A stretch of 64,000 bases of DNA from Paludibacteraceae bacterium (GTDB lineage Bacteria; Bacteroidota; Bacteroidia; Bacteroidales; Paludibacteraceae). Each line of letters starts with the position of its first letter. Within the stretch, counting starts at the first letter, position 1. The DNA lies in the NCBI GenBank assembly GCA_017391525.1, contig JAFOYE010000013.1, positions 1 through 64,000 on the forward strand, given 5' to 3'. The notes beneath the pieces were generated by a model that did no database searches, was not told the DNA's origin, and saw nothing but the letters and a program-made list of their open reading frames with translations. Shown here in pieces: positions 39,696-47,607 of the stretch. The position numbers and the translations under genes were made by a program.

Positions 39696-41017
39696 TTTAT
39701 CAAGTGAACGATTGCTTCGGTTACAGCACGCTGTGTAATCTGCTCGCGTTCGCGAGCAGCCCCGAAATGAAAACACCTCGCCTCAGTACCATTTGGTGTT
39801 GCCCATGCAATCCAAACAGTACCAACAGGTTTATCTGGAGTACCACCAGTAGGACCAGCTATTCCAGATGTAGCAATAGCAAAATCGGTATGCATCAAAG
39901 CGCGAACCCCTTCAGCCATTTCGCGTACGGTTTGTTCACTGACAGCACCATACTGCATCAACGTATCACGCTGTACACCAAGAACATGCTCTTTGATACT
40001 ATTATCATATGCCACCACCGATCCCATGTAGTATGCAGAGGAACCAGATTGGGTATTCAAGGTAGCAGCTAATCGTCCACCCGTACAACTCTCTGCGGTA
40101 GCAATTGTCTTATTCTGTTGCTTAAGCAAACGGCCTACTAAAGCCTCTAGCGAGATATCTTCAGTAGCAAGGAGATAGTCGTTAATAAGTGGAAGGAGTG
40201 CGTCAATATATGCTTGTAGTTCTTCTTCTGTGGCTTCGCCATAACTACTCAATCGCAAGCGGATTATTCCGTCTTTGGGCAAGTAAGCAAGATGGATATA
40301 CGATGGCAAAGCGTTCTCCCAACCCTCTATTAATATCGCCAATTTTGATTCTGGAATTCCTGATAATAAAATCGTTCTATGAACAATATCCCCTGGCTTT
40401 AAACTATCACCTTTAAACTTTAAACTAAGATAAGGCAGCACTTGCTCCTTCATCGCAATCTTCATCTCATGCGGTACGCCAGGGAGGGCAACAAGGAGCT
40501 TTGGAGGTTGAATGTTGAATGTTGAAAGTTGAGAGTCAGAGGTTACAGCTTCGCTGGTTTCATTTACTTTAAACTTTAAACGTTCAACTTTAAACTCATC
40601 AAATACCATAATCGGTGCACTACCTACTCTATTAGGCAGAATAGTGGCAGATTCAGGGACTAGCCACTGGGTAGCCGTGAGGCGATTGAGAGCATCGGGA
40701 CGATCCTTATATAGTTCGTGTATATGTGCGCGTACAAAGGAATCTTCCACAAGTTGTGTGCCAAAGAACTCGCACATCACATGCTTAGTAATATCATCTT
40801 TGGTAGGACCTAAGCCTCCAGTAGTCAAGACAATATCTGCACGAGAAAAAGCCTCATCCAATACCGTGAGAATATGCTCACGGTTATCGTGAACGGAGGT
40901 TATTTGGTGCAGAGAAATCCCTACTTCATTGAGGCGTTGAGCCATCCAAGCGGAATTGGTGTCCACCACTTGACCTATAAGGAGTTCGTCACCTATCGTT
41001 ATAATTTCGGCTCGCAT
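39674..41017 (-). CDS. cinA: CinA-family nicotinamide-nucleotide amidohydrolase / competence-damage protein
   Basis: A 447-residue protein with an N-terminal MoCF-like domain (about 1-180: IITIGDELLIGQVVDTNS, TTGGLGPTKDD) and a C-terminal PncC-type NMN deamidase domain (about 290-447: TAESCTGGRLAATL, ATSGIAGPTGGTPDKPVGTVWIAW). Its likely role is NMN recycling and removal of damaged nucleotides; the link to competence is historical. Two in-frame inserts are unusual: about 140-172 (KVERLKFKVNETSEAV...STFNIQ) in front of the conserved LLVALPGVPHEM, and about 194-207 (LSLKFKGDSLKPG). Both are made of the short-word repeats. Confidence 0.93.
   Translation of the reverse strand: MRAEIITIGDELLIGQVVDTNSAWMAQRLNEVGISLHQITSVHDNREHILTVLDEAFSRADIVLTTGGLGPTKDDITKHVMCEFFGTQLVEDSFVRAHIHELYKDRPDALNRLTATQWLVPESATILPNRVGSAPIMVFDEFKVERLKFKVNETSEAVTSDSQLSTFNIQPPKLLVALPGVPHEMKIAMKEQVLPYLSLKFKGDSLKPGDIVHRTILLSGIPESKLAILIEGWENALPSYIHLAYLPKDGIIRLRLSSYGEATEEELQAYIDALLPLINDYLLATEDISLEALVGRLLKQQNKTIATAESCTGGRLAATLNTQSGSSAYYMGSVVAYDNSIKEHVLGVQRDTLMQYGAVSEQTVREMAEGVRALMHTDFAIATSGIAGPTGGTPDKPVGTVWIAWATPNGTEARCFHFGAAREREQITQRAVTEAIVHLIKLLNTNH
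40397..40437 (-). repeat. intragenic TTTAAAC-word repeat in cinA
   Basis: Words GGCTTTAAACTATCACCTTTAAACTTTAAACTAAG encode LSLKFKGDSLKPG in frame. The same words occur again in the second insert. Confidence 0.75.
40502..40598 (-). repeat. intragenic GTTGAAT/TTTAAAC repeat in cinA
   Basis: GTTGAATGTTGAATGTTGAAAGTTGAGAG words, a central ACAGCTTCGCTGGTTTC cassette (core AGC-TTC-GCT), then ACTTTAAACTTTAAACGTTCAACTTTAAAC words. The structure mirrors the intergenic spacers and stays open in the cinA frame for about 33 codons. Confidence 0.8.
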
Positions 41018-41051
41018 ACTGTGAAGTTTAGGGAGTTAGAAGTTCAGGACT

Positions 41052-41636
41052 TTAAGAGTTTTTGCATTGCTTGTGCCACTCATCGGCGACAAGGCAAAGT
41101 TCATCATACCACTCTTGTCCAAAACGACGTACAAGTGGTTCTTTAAGAAACTGATATATTGGCAAATGCAACTTCTTTCCGAGCTGGCGAGCACAATGGC
41201 AAATATCCCAACGATGGTACTCCAATCCGATCATATCACCTACATGATTTAGTCGGATAGGATACAAGTGGCATGATATGGGTTTCTTGAAGTCAATCTT
41301 CCCCGCGTTGTATGCCTTTTCAATAAGGCAATAGCACCAACCATTGTGATCCGTACGAGCAAAGACACAATCTTTGTCGTTGACAATAGAAGTCACTTTC
41401 TCACCTGATGGGTCAAGATAAGATAATCCTTGCACCTCAACCACAGCACGTGCCTCCTTGGTCATGTCAGGAAGGATGATTGGCAGAATCTCACGAATCT
41501 TCTCTTCTTCTTCATCCGTGAGTGGAGCACCAGCATCACCCTCAATGCAGCAACAACCACGACATTTATCCAAGTCGCAGCAGAAGTCCTTCTCCAAGAC
41601 ATCTAAGCTGACTAATGTATTTTGAATCAAGAACAT
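41052..41636 (-). CDS. DUF3109 family protein
   Basis: A 194-residue protein recognised by its many cysteines: KDFCCDLDKCRGCCCIEGD (residues about 17-35), DCVFARTDHNGWCYCLIE (about 88-105), PISCHLYPIRL and DICHCARQLG. The pattern suggests an iron-sulfur or zinc site, similar to zinc- or iron-sulfur-binding YkgJ-type proteins. Function unknown; widespread in Bacteroidetes. Its start overlaps the mntP stop by 10 bp, so translation is coupled to the manganese exporter, possibly a hint of a metal-related role. Confidence 0.85.
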   Translation of the reverse strand: MFLIQNTLVSLDVLEKDFCCDLDKCRGCCCIEGDAGAPLTDEEEEKIREILPIILPDMTKEARAVVEVQGLSYLDPSGEKVTSIVNDKDCVFARTDHNGWCYCLIEKAYNAGKIDFKKPISCHLYPIRLNHVGDMIGLEYHRWDICHCARQLGKKLHLPIYQFLKEPLVRRFGQEWYDELCLVADEWHKQCKNS

Positions 41637-42196
41637 AATCCTTCAATGAAAATTTTTACTCCAATAAGAACAAGTATAACTCCTCCAAGAATATTGACAT
41701 TGAGACGAAGGCGAGCGCCTGCGATATGTCCTAAGATAAAACCCGCCATTGAAAACACAAAACAAGTTGTTGCAATCACACATACAGCAAGCCAAAGCAC
41801 CTTTGGATGAGGGATGAAAATAACACCCGTAGCCAAAGTGTCCATCGACGTAGCAAAAGCCAAAGACAACAAGCCCCAAAAAGAGAAATCAGCCAAATGT
41901 ATCTTGTCGTCATCATCATGGAGCGAGTCGTAAATCATCTTTCCACCTATGAAACCCAATAACGCAAGAGCAATCCATGGCGCAAAGCGTTCAAAGAAAG
42001 ACGCAAAGAAATTGCCTGTAAAATAGCCTATTAGCGGCATACCTGCATGAAACACACCAAAAAGTAATGCCATGAGCATCGGTTTGGTGTATCGAGGGAC
42101 ATAGCCATGAGGCGATGTCAATCCCTTACAGACAGAGACCGCAAAACAATCCATGGCAAGACCAATAGCTAGGAGTATGATGGTGAGTATTGACAT
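41627..42196 (-). CDS. mntP: manganese efflux pump MntP
   Basis: A 189-residue inner-membrane exporter with six helices (DUF204/LysE-type fold). The N-terminal LAIGLAMDCFAVSVCKGL contains the conserved Asp; the repeat LAFATSMDTLATGVIF carries the second conserved Asp in helix 4. Exports Mn2+ and limits its toxicity. No yybP-ykoY manganese riboswitch is visible upstream; the 5' region is a repeat spacer. It is co-transcribed with def upstream and the DUF3109 gene downstream. Confidence 0.92.
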   Translation of the reverse strand: MSILTIILLAIGLAMDCFAVSVCKGLTSPHGYVPRYTKPMLMALLFGVFHAGMPLIGYFTGNFFASFFERFAPWIALALLGFIGGKMIYDSLHDDDDKIHLADFSFWGLLSLAFATSMDTLATGVIFIPHPKVLWLAVCVIATTCFVFSMAGFILGHIAGARLRLNVNILGGVILVLIGVKIFIEGLCS

Positions 42197-42198
42197 AC

Positions 42199-42243
42199 TA
42201 GTGTTTAAAGGACGCTTCGCTACTGTTTAGTGTTTAGCGCTTA
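42199..42243. repeat. GTTTAGTG-word spacer with hairpin cassette
   Basis: CTAGTGTTTAAAGGACGCTTCGCTACTGTTTAGTGTTTAGCGC. The cassette GGACGC-TTC-GCTACTG recurs, reverse-complemented, inside the ALDH gene. The def stop codon (42234-42236) and its last residues (TKR) lie in the repeat. Confidence 0.8.
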
Positions 42244-42779
42244 GTGCGGTAGCGAGCAGTGACTTTACCTTTGGCAATATTTGTCAGTTTAGACTTAACA
42301 AACTGACGGCGGATAGGCGAAATACGATCAGTGAAAACATGTCCCTCCAAATGGTCGTACTCGTGCTGAATAATACGAGCAGCAAAACCATCATAGGTCT
42401 CCGTATGCTCAGTAAAATTCTCGTCCATATAGCGAATAGTGATGCTGGCAGGACGAATAACATTCTCAGAGATACCAGGAAGCGAAAGGCAACCTTCTGT
42501 GAAAGTAGAATCATCTTCGCTCTCATCAATAATCTCTGGATTGACAAACACCTTCTTAAAGTCTTGACACTCAGGATAATCCTCTGCTAGTTCGGTGCCA
42601 TCAACGATAAAAAGGCGAAGAGCCTTACCTATCTGTGGAGCAGCAAGACCGCATCCCTCTGCAAAAGCGAGAGTTTCCCACATATCAGCGAGGAGTTCAG
42701 GAGTAAGGAGTTCAGGAGTAACGTCTTCTGTAGGCTTGCGCAAAACAGGTTGACCGTATAAGTAGATTGGTAATATCAT
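42234..42779 (-). CDS. def: peptide deformylase
   Basis: A 181-residue metalloenzyme removing the formyl group from new proteins. All three motifs are present: GCGLAAPQIG, EGCLSLPG (metal Cys) and QHEYDHLEG (metal His pair and catalytic Glu). The metal is iron in most bacteria. Near the N-terminus residues about 21-30 (TPELLTPELL) are a small direct repeat from a short-word duplication (GGAGTTCAGGAGTAA words). The C-terminal RTKR is encoded in the intergenic repeat. The ATG is immediately before another repeat spacer at 42780. Confidence 0.95.
   Translation of the reverse strand: MILPIYLYGQPVLRKPTEDVTPELLTPELLADMWETLAFAEGCGLAAPQIGKALRLFIVDGTELAEDYPECQDFKKVFVNPEIIDESEDDSTFTEGCLSLPGISENVIRPASITIRYMDENFTEHTETYDGFAARIIQHEYDHLEGHVFTDRISPIRRQFVKSKLTNIAKGKVTARYRTKR
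42696..42722 (-). repeat. intragenic duplication in def
   Basis: GAGTTCAGGAGTAAG twice in a row (15-bp unit, AGGAGTTCAGGAGTA words), giving PELLTPELL in the protein. In frame. Confidence 0.7.
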
Positions 42780-42848
42780 TTGTTTAGTGTTTAGTGAACG
42801 CTACGCTACTGTTTAGTACTTAGTGAACGCTACGCTACTGATTAGTAA
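42780..42848. repeat. GTTTAGTG-word spacer with two hairpin cassettes
   Basis: Two near-identical modules GTGAACGCTACGCTACTG separated by GTTTAGTACTTAGTG words; ends in GATTAGTAATTAGCG against the ruvX stop. Fills the def-ruvX gap completely. Confidence 0.85.
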
Positions 42849-43262
42849 TTAGCGAATACTATCAAGATAGCCTTCGAGGATGATGCAAGCCGCCAGTTTA
42901 TCCACGACACTCTTGTCTTGGCGTTGGCTCTTTTTCATACCACCAGATATCATAGCTTGGTGAGCTATGACGGAAGTAAAACGCTCGTCATATTCCTTCA
43001 ATGGCATATTTGGAAAAACCTTCCGAAAACGATTTATAAAAGGTTGGATATATTGCATAGACTCCGAATCTGTGCCATTCATCTGATAAGGATGACCTAT
43101 AACCACCTCATCTACAGTCTCTTTGGCAAAATAGTCTTTGAGCCATTGTTCTAATGTATGAGTAGGTATAGTAATAAGCGGATTAGCCGTTATACGGAGT
43201 GGATCCGTAACGGCTAATCCTGTTCGTTTGCGACCGAAGTCTATCGCTAGAATGCGACCCAT
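42849..43262 (-). CDS. ruvX: RuvX/YqgF-family pre-16S rRNA nuclease
   Basis: A 137-residue RNase-H-fold nuclease. LAIDFGRKRTGLAVTDP holds the first catalytic Asp; VVIGHPYQMNGTDSE, PLKEYDERFTS and DKLAACIILEGYLDS complete the fold. The E. coli homologue trims pre-16S rRNA ends; a Holliday-junction role was proposed earlier. The ATG overlaps the TPR gene stop by one base (TAATG type), so the two are translationally coupled. Confidence 0.92.
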   Translation of the reverse strand: MGRILAIDFGRKRTGLAVTDPLRITANPLITIPTHTLEQWLKDYFAKETVDEVVIGHPYQMNGTDSESMQYIQPFINRFRKVFPNMPLKEYDERFTSVIAHQAMISGGMKKSQRQDKSVVDKLAACIILEGYLDSIR

Positions 43263-44512
43263 TATTCACCAAGTGCATTGTACTTATCGATCATTCCGAG
43301 ACGATAGTACATAGAACGCAAGTTACGCTTGTATTCTGAGTTGGTTGGTTCGAGTTCGTATGCCTTCTCAAAATACTCAAGCGCTTTCTTGAAAGCAGCA
43401 TCAATTTTTACTTTCTCTTTCTTGTACTCCTTAGCGCTGAGGTAAGTAGCATCATCGTTGATTTTGTTACCAAGGTCGATGTATGCATAACCTAGGCTAG
43501 AGATGAACAATGCGTTGGTTGGCTCCAAAGCAATAGCTTTGTCAAACTCAGCAAAAGACTCTTCGAATCGACCAATACGAGCGAGGATAGAACCTTTGGA
43601 GTTGTAGTATTGACCTACGTTAGGCTCGCGAGTAATAGCGAGATCAAGGTACTCGATAGCCATGCTCTCTTGTCCTGAATTGATGTAGTAGTTGATGAGG
43701 TTTTGCATGAACCAAGCCTCCTCAGGGAAGAGCTCGATGCTCTTCTTGATAGACTCAAGTGCCTTAACAGTGTCACCTGTCTCCATATAGATTTGATAGA
43801 TGAACTCGTTAGCGAAGATAATCTCTTTGCGAAGAGCATTTTGGTTAGCGTGCTCGCTGTTCATACGCTCGAGTGTAGCGATAGCCTCATCATAGCGTTG
43901 TGCATCGTATGCAAAACGACCTGCGTAATAGAGAAGTGTGTAATAGCTAGAGTCACGAAGAAGTTTAGCAGCCTCCTCTGGATGGTTTTGGATAATCTTT
44001 GACTCAGGGATATTCACGTGAGCAATACACATGTCATATGCCACAGATGGGTTGTTTGCCTCATATGCATCAAAAGCAGCAGAGATAAGTGGAGCGTAGG
44101 TATAGTACTCAACCACCTTAGGCAAGATCAATTTAGGAGTACGTGTATCAAATTTCTCACGACCTTTTTTGTCATAAGTTGGAACCAAAGCAATTTCATA
44201 AGCCTTGTCCCAATACTTAAGAGAATTAAGTACAGCAGTACCCCATGCTTGTGTGTCGATAGCGCGACCCATTTGGCGGTTGAGGTTAGCAGCATCAAAA
44301 TCTTTATACTCCACATAACCAGCCACATACCATGTATTAGCTAGTCCTTTGGTCTCTTCATTCTCTAGAGCAGCTTTGATAGCTTGGCGGGCAGAAACGT
44401 AATCAGGTGTCTCAGCGTCAGCAAGGTTGCGTGCCTTGCTTACCATAGACTTTTGTGCGAAGCAGCTAGCGCCTACAAGCACGAGAGCTGCAAGAAAAAT
44501 TGACTTTTTCAT
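43262..44512 (-). CDS. tetratricopeptide repeat protein with signal peptide
   Basis: A 416-residue exported protein. Residues 1-20 are a signal peptide (LVGASCFAQKS). TPR units run from about 40 and most clearly at about 190-400 (GRFAYDAQRYDEAIATLERM, AIEYLDLAITREPNVGQYYNSKGSILARIGRFEESFAEFDKAIALEP). Such periplasmic TPR proteins scaffold protein complexes; the partner is unknown. It lies between gyrA and ruvX, 35 bp after gyrA, in one minus-strand transcript. Confidence 0.88.
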   Translation of the reverse strand: MKKSIFLAALVLVGASCFAQKSMVSKARNLADAETPDYVSARQAIKAALENEETKGLANTWYVAGYVEYKDFDAANLNRQMGRAIDTQAWGTAVLNSLKYWDKAYEIALVPTYDKKGREKFDTRTPKLILPKVVEYYTYAPLISAAFDAYEANNPSVAYDMCIAHVNIPESKIIQNHPEEAAKLLRDSSYYTLLYYAGRFAYDAQRYDEAIATLERMNSEHANQNALRKEIIFANEFIYQIYMETGDTVKALESIKKSIELFPEEAWFMQNLINYYINSGQESMAIEYLDLAITREPNVGQYYNSKGSILARIGRFEESFAEFDKAIALEPTNALFISSLGYAYIDLGNKINDDATYLSAKEYKKEKVKIDAAFKKALEYFEKAYELEPTNSEYKRNLRSMYYRLGMIDKYNALGE

Positions 44513-44547
44513 ATTAGTAAATAGTTTAGAATTGGTTTTACTTTATT

Positions 44548-47103
44548 TTATTCTTCTGTATTATTGGTTACCTCGTTGGTTCCCTCTTCAGCTGTTTGCT
44601 CTTCAACTTCCTCTTTAGGCACGGTACAACCGAACATGAGTGTATCGTTGCGTTTTTGGAGTTCAATGAGTTTAACACCTTGAGTAGCACGTCCAAGAAT
44701 GCTGATAGAAGTCATTGGCATACGGATAGCAGTACCAGACTTGGTGATAAGCATTAGGTCTTGCTCGTCGTTGACAGCCTCCATTCCGATGAGATTACCT
44801 GTCTTATCAGTGATGTTCATTGTCTTGACACCCTTACCACCGCGATTGGTGATACGATAGATAGGTTCACCTGTCTCATCGTCAAGCATAGTACGCTTGC
44901 CATAACCCTTGTCAGAAATCACAAGCACAGTATCCTTGCTACCTTCCTCTACACAAATCATGCCAACCACACAATCTTTGCCATCTTCATCAAGCTTGAT
45001 AGCACGAACACCGGTAGCAGTACGGCCCATAGGGCGAACAGTATCTTCTGGGAAGCGAACCACTTTACCATTGTATGAAGCTACAAGCATTTGGCTCTTA
45101 CCGTCGGTGAGTGTAACACGAATAAGTCGGTCGCCCTCACGCAAACCAAGCGCAATAATACCATTAGCACGTGGACGGCTATATGATTCGAGAGTGGTCT
45201 TCTTCATCAAACCATCCTTGGTAGCGAAAATGAGATAGTGATTGTCCACATACTCTTGGTCGTTGAGGTTCTTCACATGGATGAACGCACAAACCTTATC
45301 GCCCTTTTGGATGTTAATCATGTTTTGAAGCGCACGTCCCTTAGATTGGCGATTACCCTCTGGAATATCATAAACCTTAATCCAATAGAGACGTCCTTGC
45401 TCGGTGAAGAACATCATAGTTGAGTGCATGTTAGCTTGGTGCACATACTCGATAAAGTCTTCATCGCGGGCAGAACTAGCCTTAGCACCTACTCCACCAC
45501 GACCTTGTTGACGGAAGTCAGCAAGAGGTGTACGTTTGATATAACCAAGGTGAGAGATAGTGATCACCATATCATCGTCAGCATACATATCCTCAGGATT
45601 GAACTCTGTAGCCATCTTGATAATACGAGTACGACGCTCATCAGCATACTTCTCCTTGATCTCATTGAGCTCAGTCTCGATAACCTCATAACGCAAAGTC
45701 TCGTTATTGAGAAGCTCGTTGAGATATTGAATGAGTTGTTGAAGTTTATTATACTCCTCTTTCAACTCCTCGATACGCAAACCAGTGAGTTGAGATAGAC
45801 GCATGTCGACGATAGCCTTAGATTGAAGGTTATCAAGATTGAAGCGTGCCTCAAGATTGGTTTGAGCCTCAGCAGGAGTACGACTAGCACGAATGATGCG
45901 AACAACCTCATCAATATTATCCACGGCAATAATCAATCCCTCCAAGATATGCGCACGCTCTTCCGCTTTACGCAAGTCGAACTTAGTACGACGGATAACA
46001 ACCTCCATACGATGCTCAATGAAGTTAGCCACCATATCGTGTAGGTTAAGCAATTGTGGACGACCTTTCACAAGCGCAATACTGTTCACTGAGAAGCTAG
46101 ACTGAAGGGCAGTATATTTGTAAAGTTTATTGAGCACTACTTGCGCATTAGCATCGCGTTTAATCTCAATGATCACGCGTACGTCGCGTTTAGACTGGTC
46201 ACTAATACCAGAGATACCCTCGATCTTCTTATCGTTGACGAGATCCGCAATATTCTTAACAAGATCAGACTTCACTACACCATAAGGCAACTCGCCAATC
46301 ACGATGCGCTCACGTCCGTTATCCTCAGTCTCAATCTCAGCTTTAGAGCGGATGATGATACGTCCACGACCTGTCTCATAAGCATCACGCACACCTTGGT
46401 AACCATAGATAGTGCCACCTGTAGGGAAATCAGGCGCTTTAATATGCTCCATGAGTTCTGCCACAGTGATAGGCTCCACCTCTGGGTTTTGGATGCGTTC
46501 CACTGCATTCTTTACATATGCCACACAGCCATCAATCACCTCGCCTAGGTTGTGTGTAGGCATATTGGTAGCCATACCTACAGCAATACCGCTAGCACCA
46601 TTGACGAGCAAATTAGGGAAGCGACATGGCAACACAACAGGCTCACGGAGTGAGTCGTCGAAGTTGAGTTGCATATCCACAGTATCTTTCTCGATATCAC
46701 GAAGCATCTCCTCCGCCAACTTGGAGAGACGAGCTTCGGTATAACGCATAGCCGCAGCACCATCACCGTCAATAGAACCAAAGTTACCTTGACCATCTAC
46801 GAGTACGCTACGCATGTTCCATGGCTGAGCCATACGTACAAGGGTTCCATAGATACTGCTATCGCCGTGTGGGTGATACTTACCCATTACTTCACCGACG
46901 ATACGCGCAGATTTCTTGGTAGGTTTATCGCTGGTATTTCCCAGCTCATTCATTCCGAAGAGCACACGGCGGTGAACAGGCTTGAAACCGTCACGCACAT
47001 CTGGCAAAGCACGTGCCACGATAACGCTCATCGAATAATCGATGTACGAGGTTCGCATTTCCTCGTCAATCTTCACAGGAATAATTCTGTCGTTGTCAAT
47101 CAT
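44548..47103 (-). CDS. gyrA: DNA gyrase subunit A
   Basis: An 851-residue topoisomerase subunit that cuts and rejoins DNA in the GyrA2GyrB2 enzyme. The breakage domain shows DGFKPVHRR and the active-site Tyr121 in AAAMRYTEARL. The C-terminal half is the six-blade pinwheel (QGRGGVGAKA GyrA-box, RPMGRTATGVRAI, SDKGYGKRT blades), ending in an acidic tail. In the quinolone region (HPHGDSSIYGTLVRM) the E. coli Ser83 equivalent is Ser82; the Asp87 equivalent is Gly86. The promoter at 47234-47265 gives a leader of about 125 nt with several hairpins. Confidence 0.97.
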   Translation of the reverse strand: MIDNDRIIPVKIDEEMRTSYIDYSMSVIVARALPDVRDGFKPVHRRVLFGMNELGNTSDKPTKKSARIVGEVMGKYHPHGDSSIYGTLVRMAQPWNMRSVLVDGQGNFGSIDGDGAAAMRYTEARLSKLAEEMLRDIEKDTVDMQLNFDDSLREPVVLPCRFPNLLVNGASGIAVGMATNMPTHNLGEVIDGCVAYVKNAVERIQNPEVEPITVAELMEHIKAPDFPTGGTIYGYQGVRDAYETGRGRIIIRSKAEIETEDNGRERIVIGELPYGVVKSDLVKNIADLVNDKKIEGISGISDQSKRDVRVIIEIKRDANAQVVLNKLYKYTALQSSFSVNSIALVKGRPQLLNLHDMVANFIEHRMEVVIRRTKFDLRKAEERAHILEGLIIAVDNIDEVVRIIRASRTPAEAQTNLEARFNLDNLQSKAIVDMRLSQLTGLRIEELKEEYNKLQQLIQYLNELLNNETLRYEVIETELNEIKEKYADERRTRIIKMATEFNPEDMYADDDMVITISHLGYIKRTPLADFRQQGRGGVGAKASSARDEDFIEYVHQANMHSTMMFFTEQGRLYWIKVYDIPEGNRQSKGRALQNMINIQKGDKVCAFIHVKNLNDQEYVDNHYLIFATKDGLMKKTTLESYSRPRANGIIALGLREGDRLIRVTLTDGKSQMLVASYNGKVVRFPEDTVRPMGRTATGVRAIKLDEDGKDCVVGMICVEEGSKDTVLVISDKGYGKRTMLDDETGEPIYRITNRGGKGVKTMNITDKTGNLIGMEAVNDEQDLMLITKSGTAIRMPMTSISILGRATQGVKLIELQKRNDTLMFGCTVPKEEVEEQTAEEGTNEVTNNTEE

Positions 47104-47228
47104 TTATAATTAAGTTTTAATAGTTTTAAAATTTGTAAGGTTTTAGAGTTTTATGCCCAAAACTCTAGTTACACACGCCTTGGTGAGCACACAAAACACT
47201 CACGCGCTCCAATGCGCGCACGAAACCA
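47104..47228 (-). other. structured gyrA leader
   Basis: The predicted 5' leader contains three hairpins on the minus strand: TAGAGTTTT/AAAACTCTA (47144-47167, 9 bp, 6-nt loop), GTGAG/CTCAC (47183-47203) and CGCGC/GCGCG (47203-47218). The first is built from GTTTTAGA repeat words. No known riboswitch is recognised. Confidence 0.5.
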
Positions 47229-47233
47229 CGGTG

Positions 47234-47265
47234 CAAAATTACATCTTTTTTCTGATATACACAAA
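47234..47265 (-). promoter_or_regulatory. gyrA promoter
   Basis: Minus-strand TTTG (47262-47265), 20 nt, TAATTTTG (47234-47241). Divergent from the rsh promoter. Confidence 0.85.
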
Positions 47266-47455
47266 TTTTTGCGTATTTTTTTGCATTTTTTCTTTTCGGT
47301 TACCCCTCGCGACATACCCTAAAGTGTCTTAAAACGCAAAAAAACGGCCTATACGGGGACGCATGTATACCTTTTACACAACCGCGCGTGCGTGCATATG
47401 AGAAAACAATGAAGTTTTAGAGGTTTTAGACGTTTTATGAGTTTTAGGGGTAAAT
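47266..47455. repeat. gyrA-rsh gap with GTTTTAGA-word repeat
   Basis: No gene is seen. A block at 47408-47450 repeats the words GAAGTTTTAGAGGTTTTAGACGTTTTATGAGTTTTAGG, period 9-10. The same words occur at 47114-47150 in the gyrA leader, so the two ends of this divergent gap share sequence. Confidence 0.6.
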
Positions 47456-47472
47456 GATAGATAAAATCTATC
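47456..47472. promoter_or_regulatory. 17-bp palindromic operator GATAGATAAAATCTATC
   Basis: Identical to the site at 12526-12542, and like it ends 49 bp before the -7 box (47522) of the next plus-strand promoter. It is about 25 bp upstream of the -33 element, an activator-like position. Confidence 0.75.
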
Positions 47473-47497
47473 GAATTTGAAAATAAGCGAGATTTTG

Positions 47498-47529
47498 TTT
47501 GCATATATGCATTTTTTTTAGTAATTTTG
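47498..47529 (+). promoter_or_regulatory. rsh promoter
   Basis: TTTG (47498-47501), 20 nt beginning CATATATGCA and followed by a T-run, TAATTTTG (47522-47529). Leader about 75 nt. Confidence 0.85.
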
Positions 47530-47607
47530 CGCGCTAATTCGTGTATTATCTACAGAGGTCGAAGATACTAGAGTTAAAACAAAAGTTTTAATATAAACGC
47601 TAATCAT

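Noticed and set aside
42197..42243. Manganese riboswitch before mntP
   Set aside because: The gap is only about 40 bp and consists of a repeat spacer.
44761..46548. Several plus-strand open frames across gyrA
   Set aside because: All are antisense to a clear gyrA gene with all motifs intact.
45160..46900. Gly86 in GyrA at the E. coli Asp87 position as a resistance mutation
   Set aside because: Residues at this position vary among Bacteroidetes GyrA proteins and the key Ser is kept, so it is more likely lineage variation.
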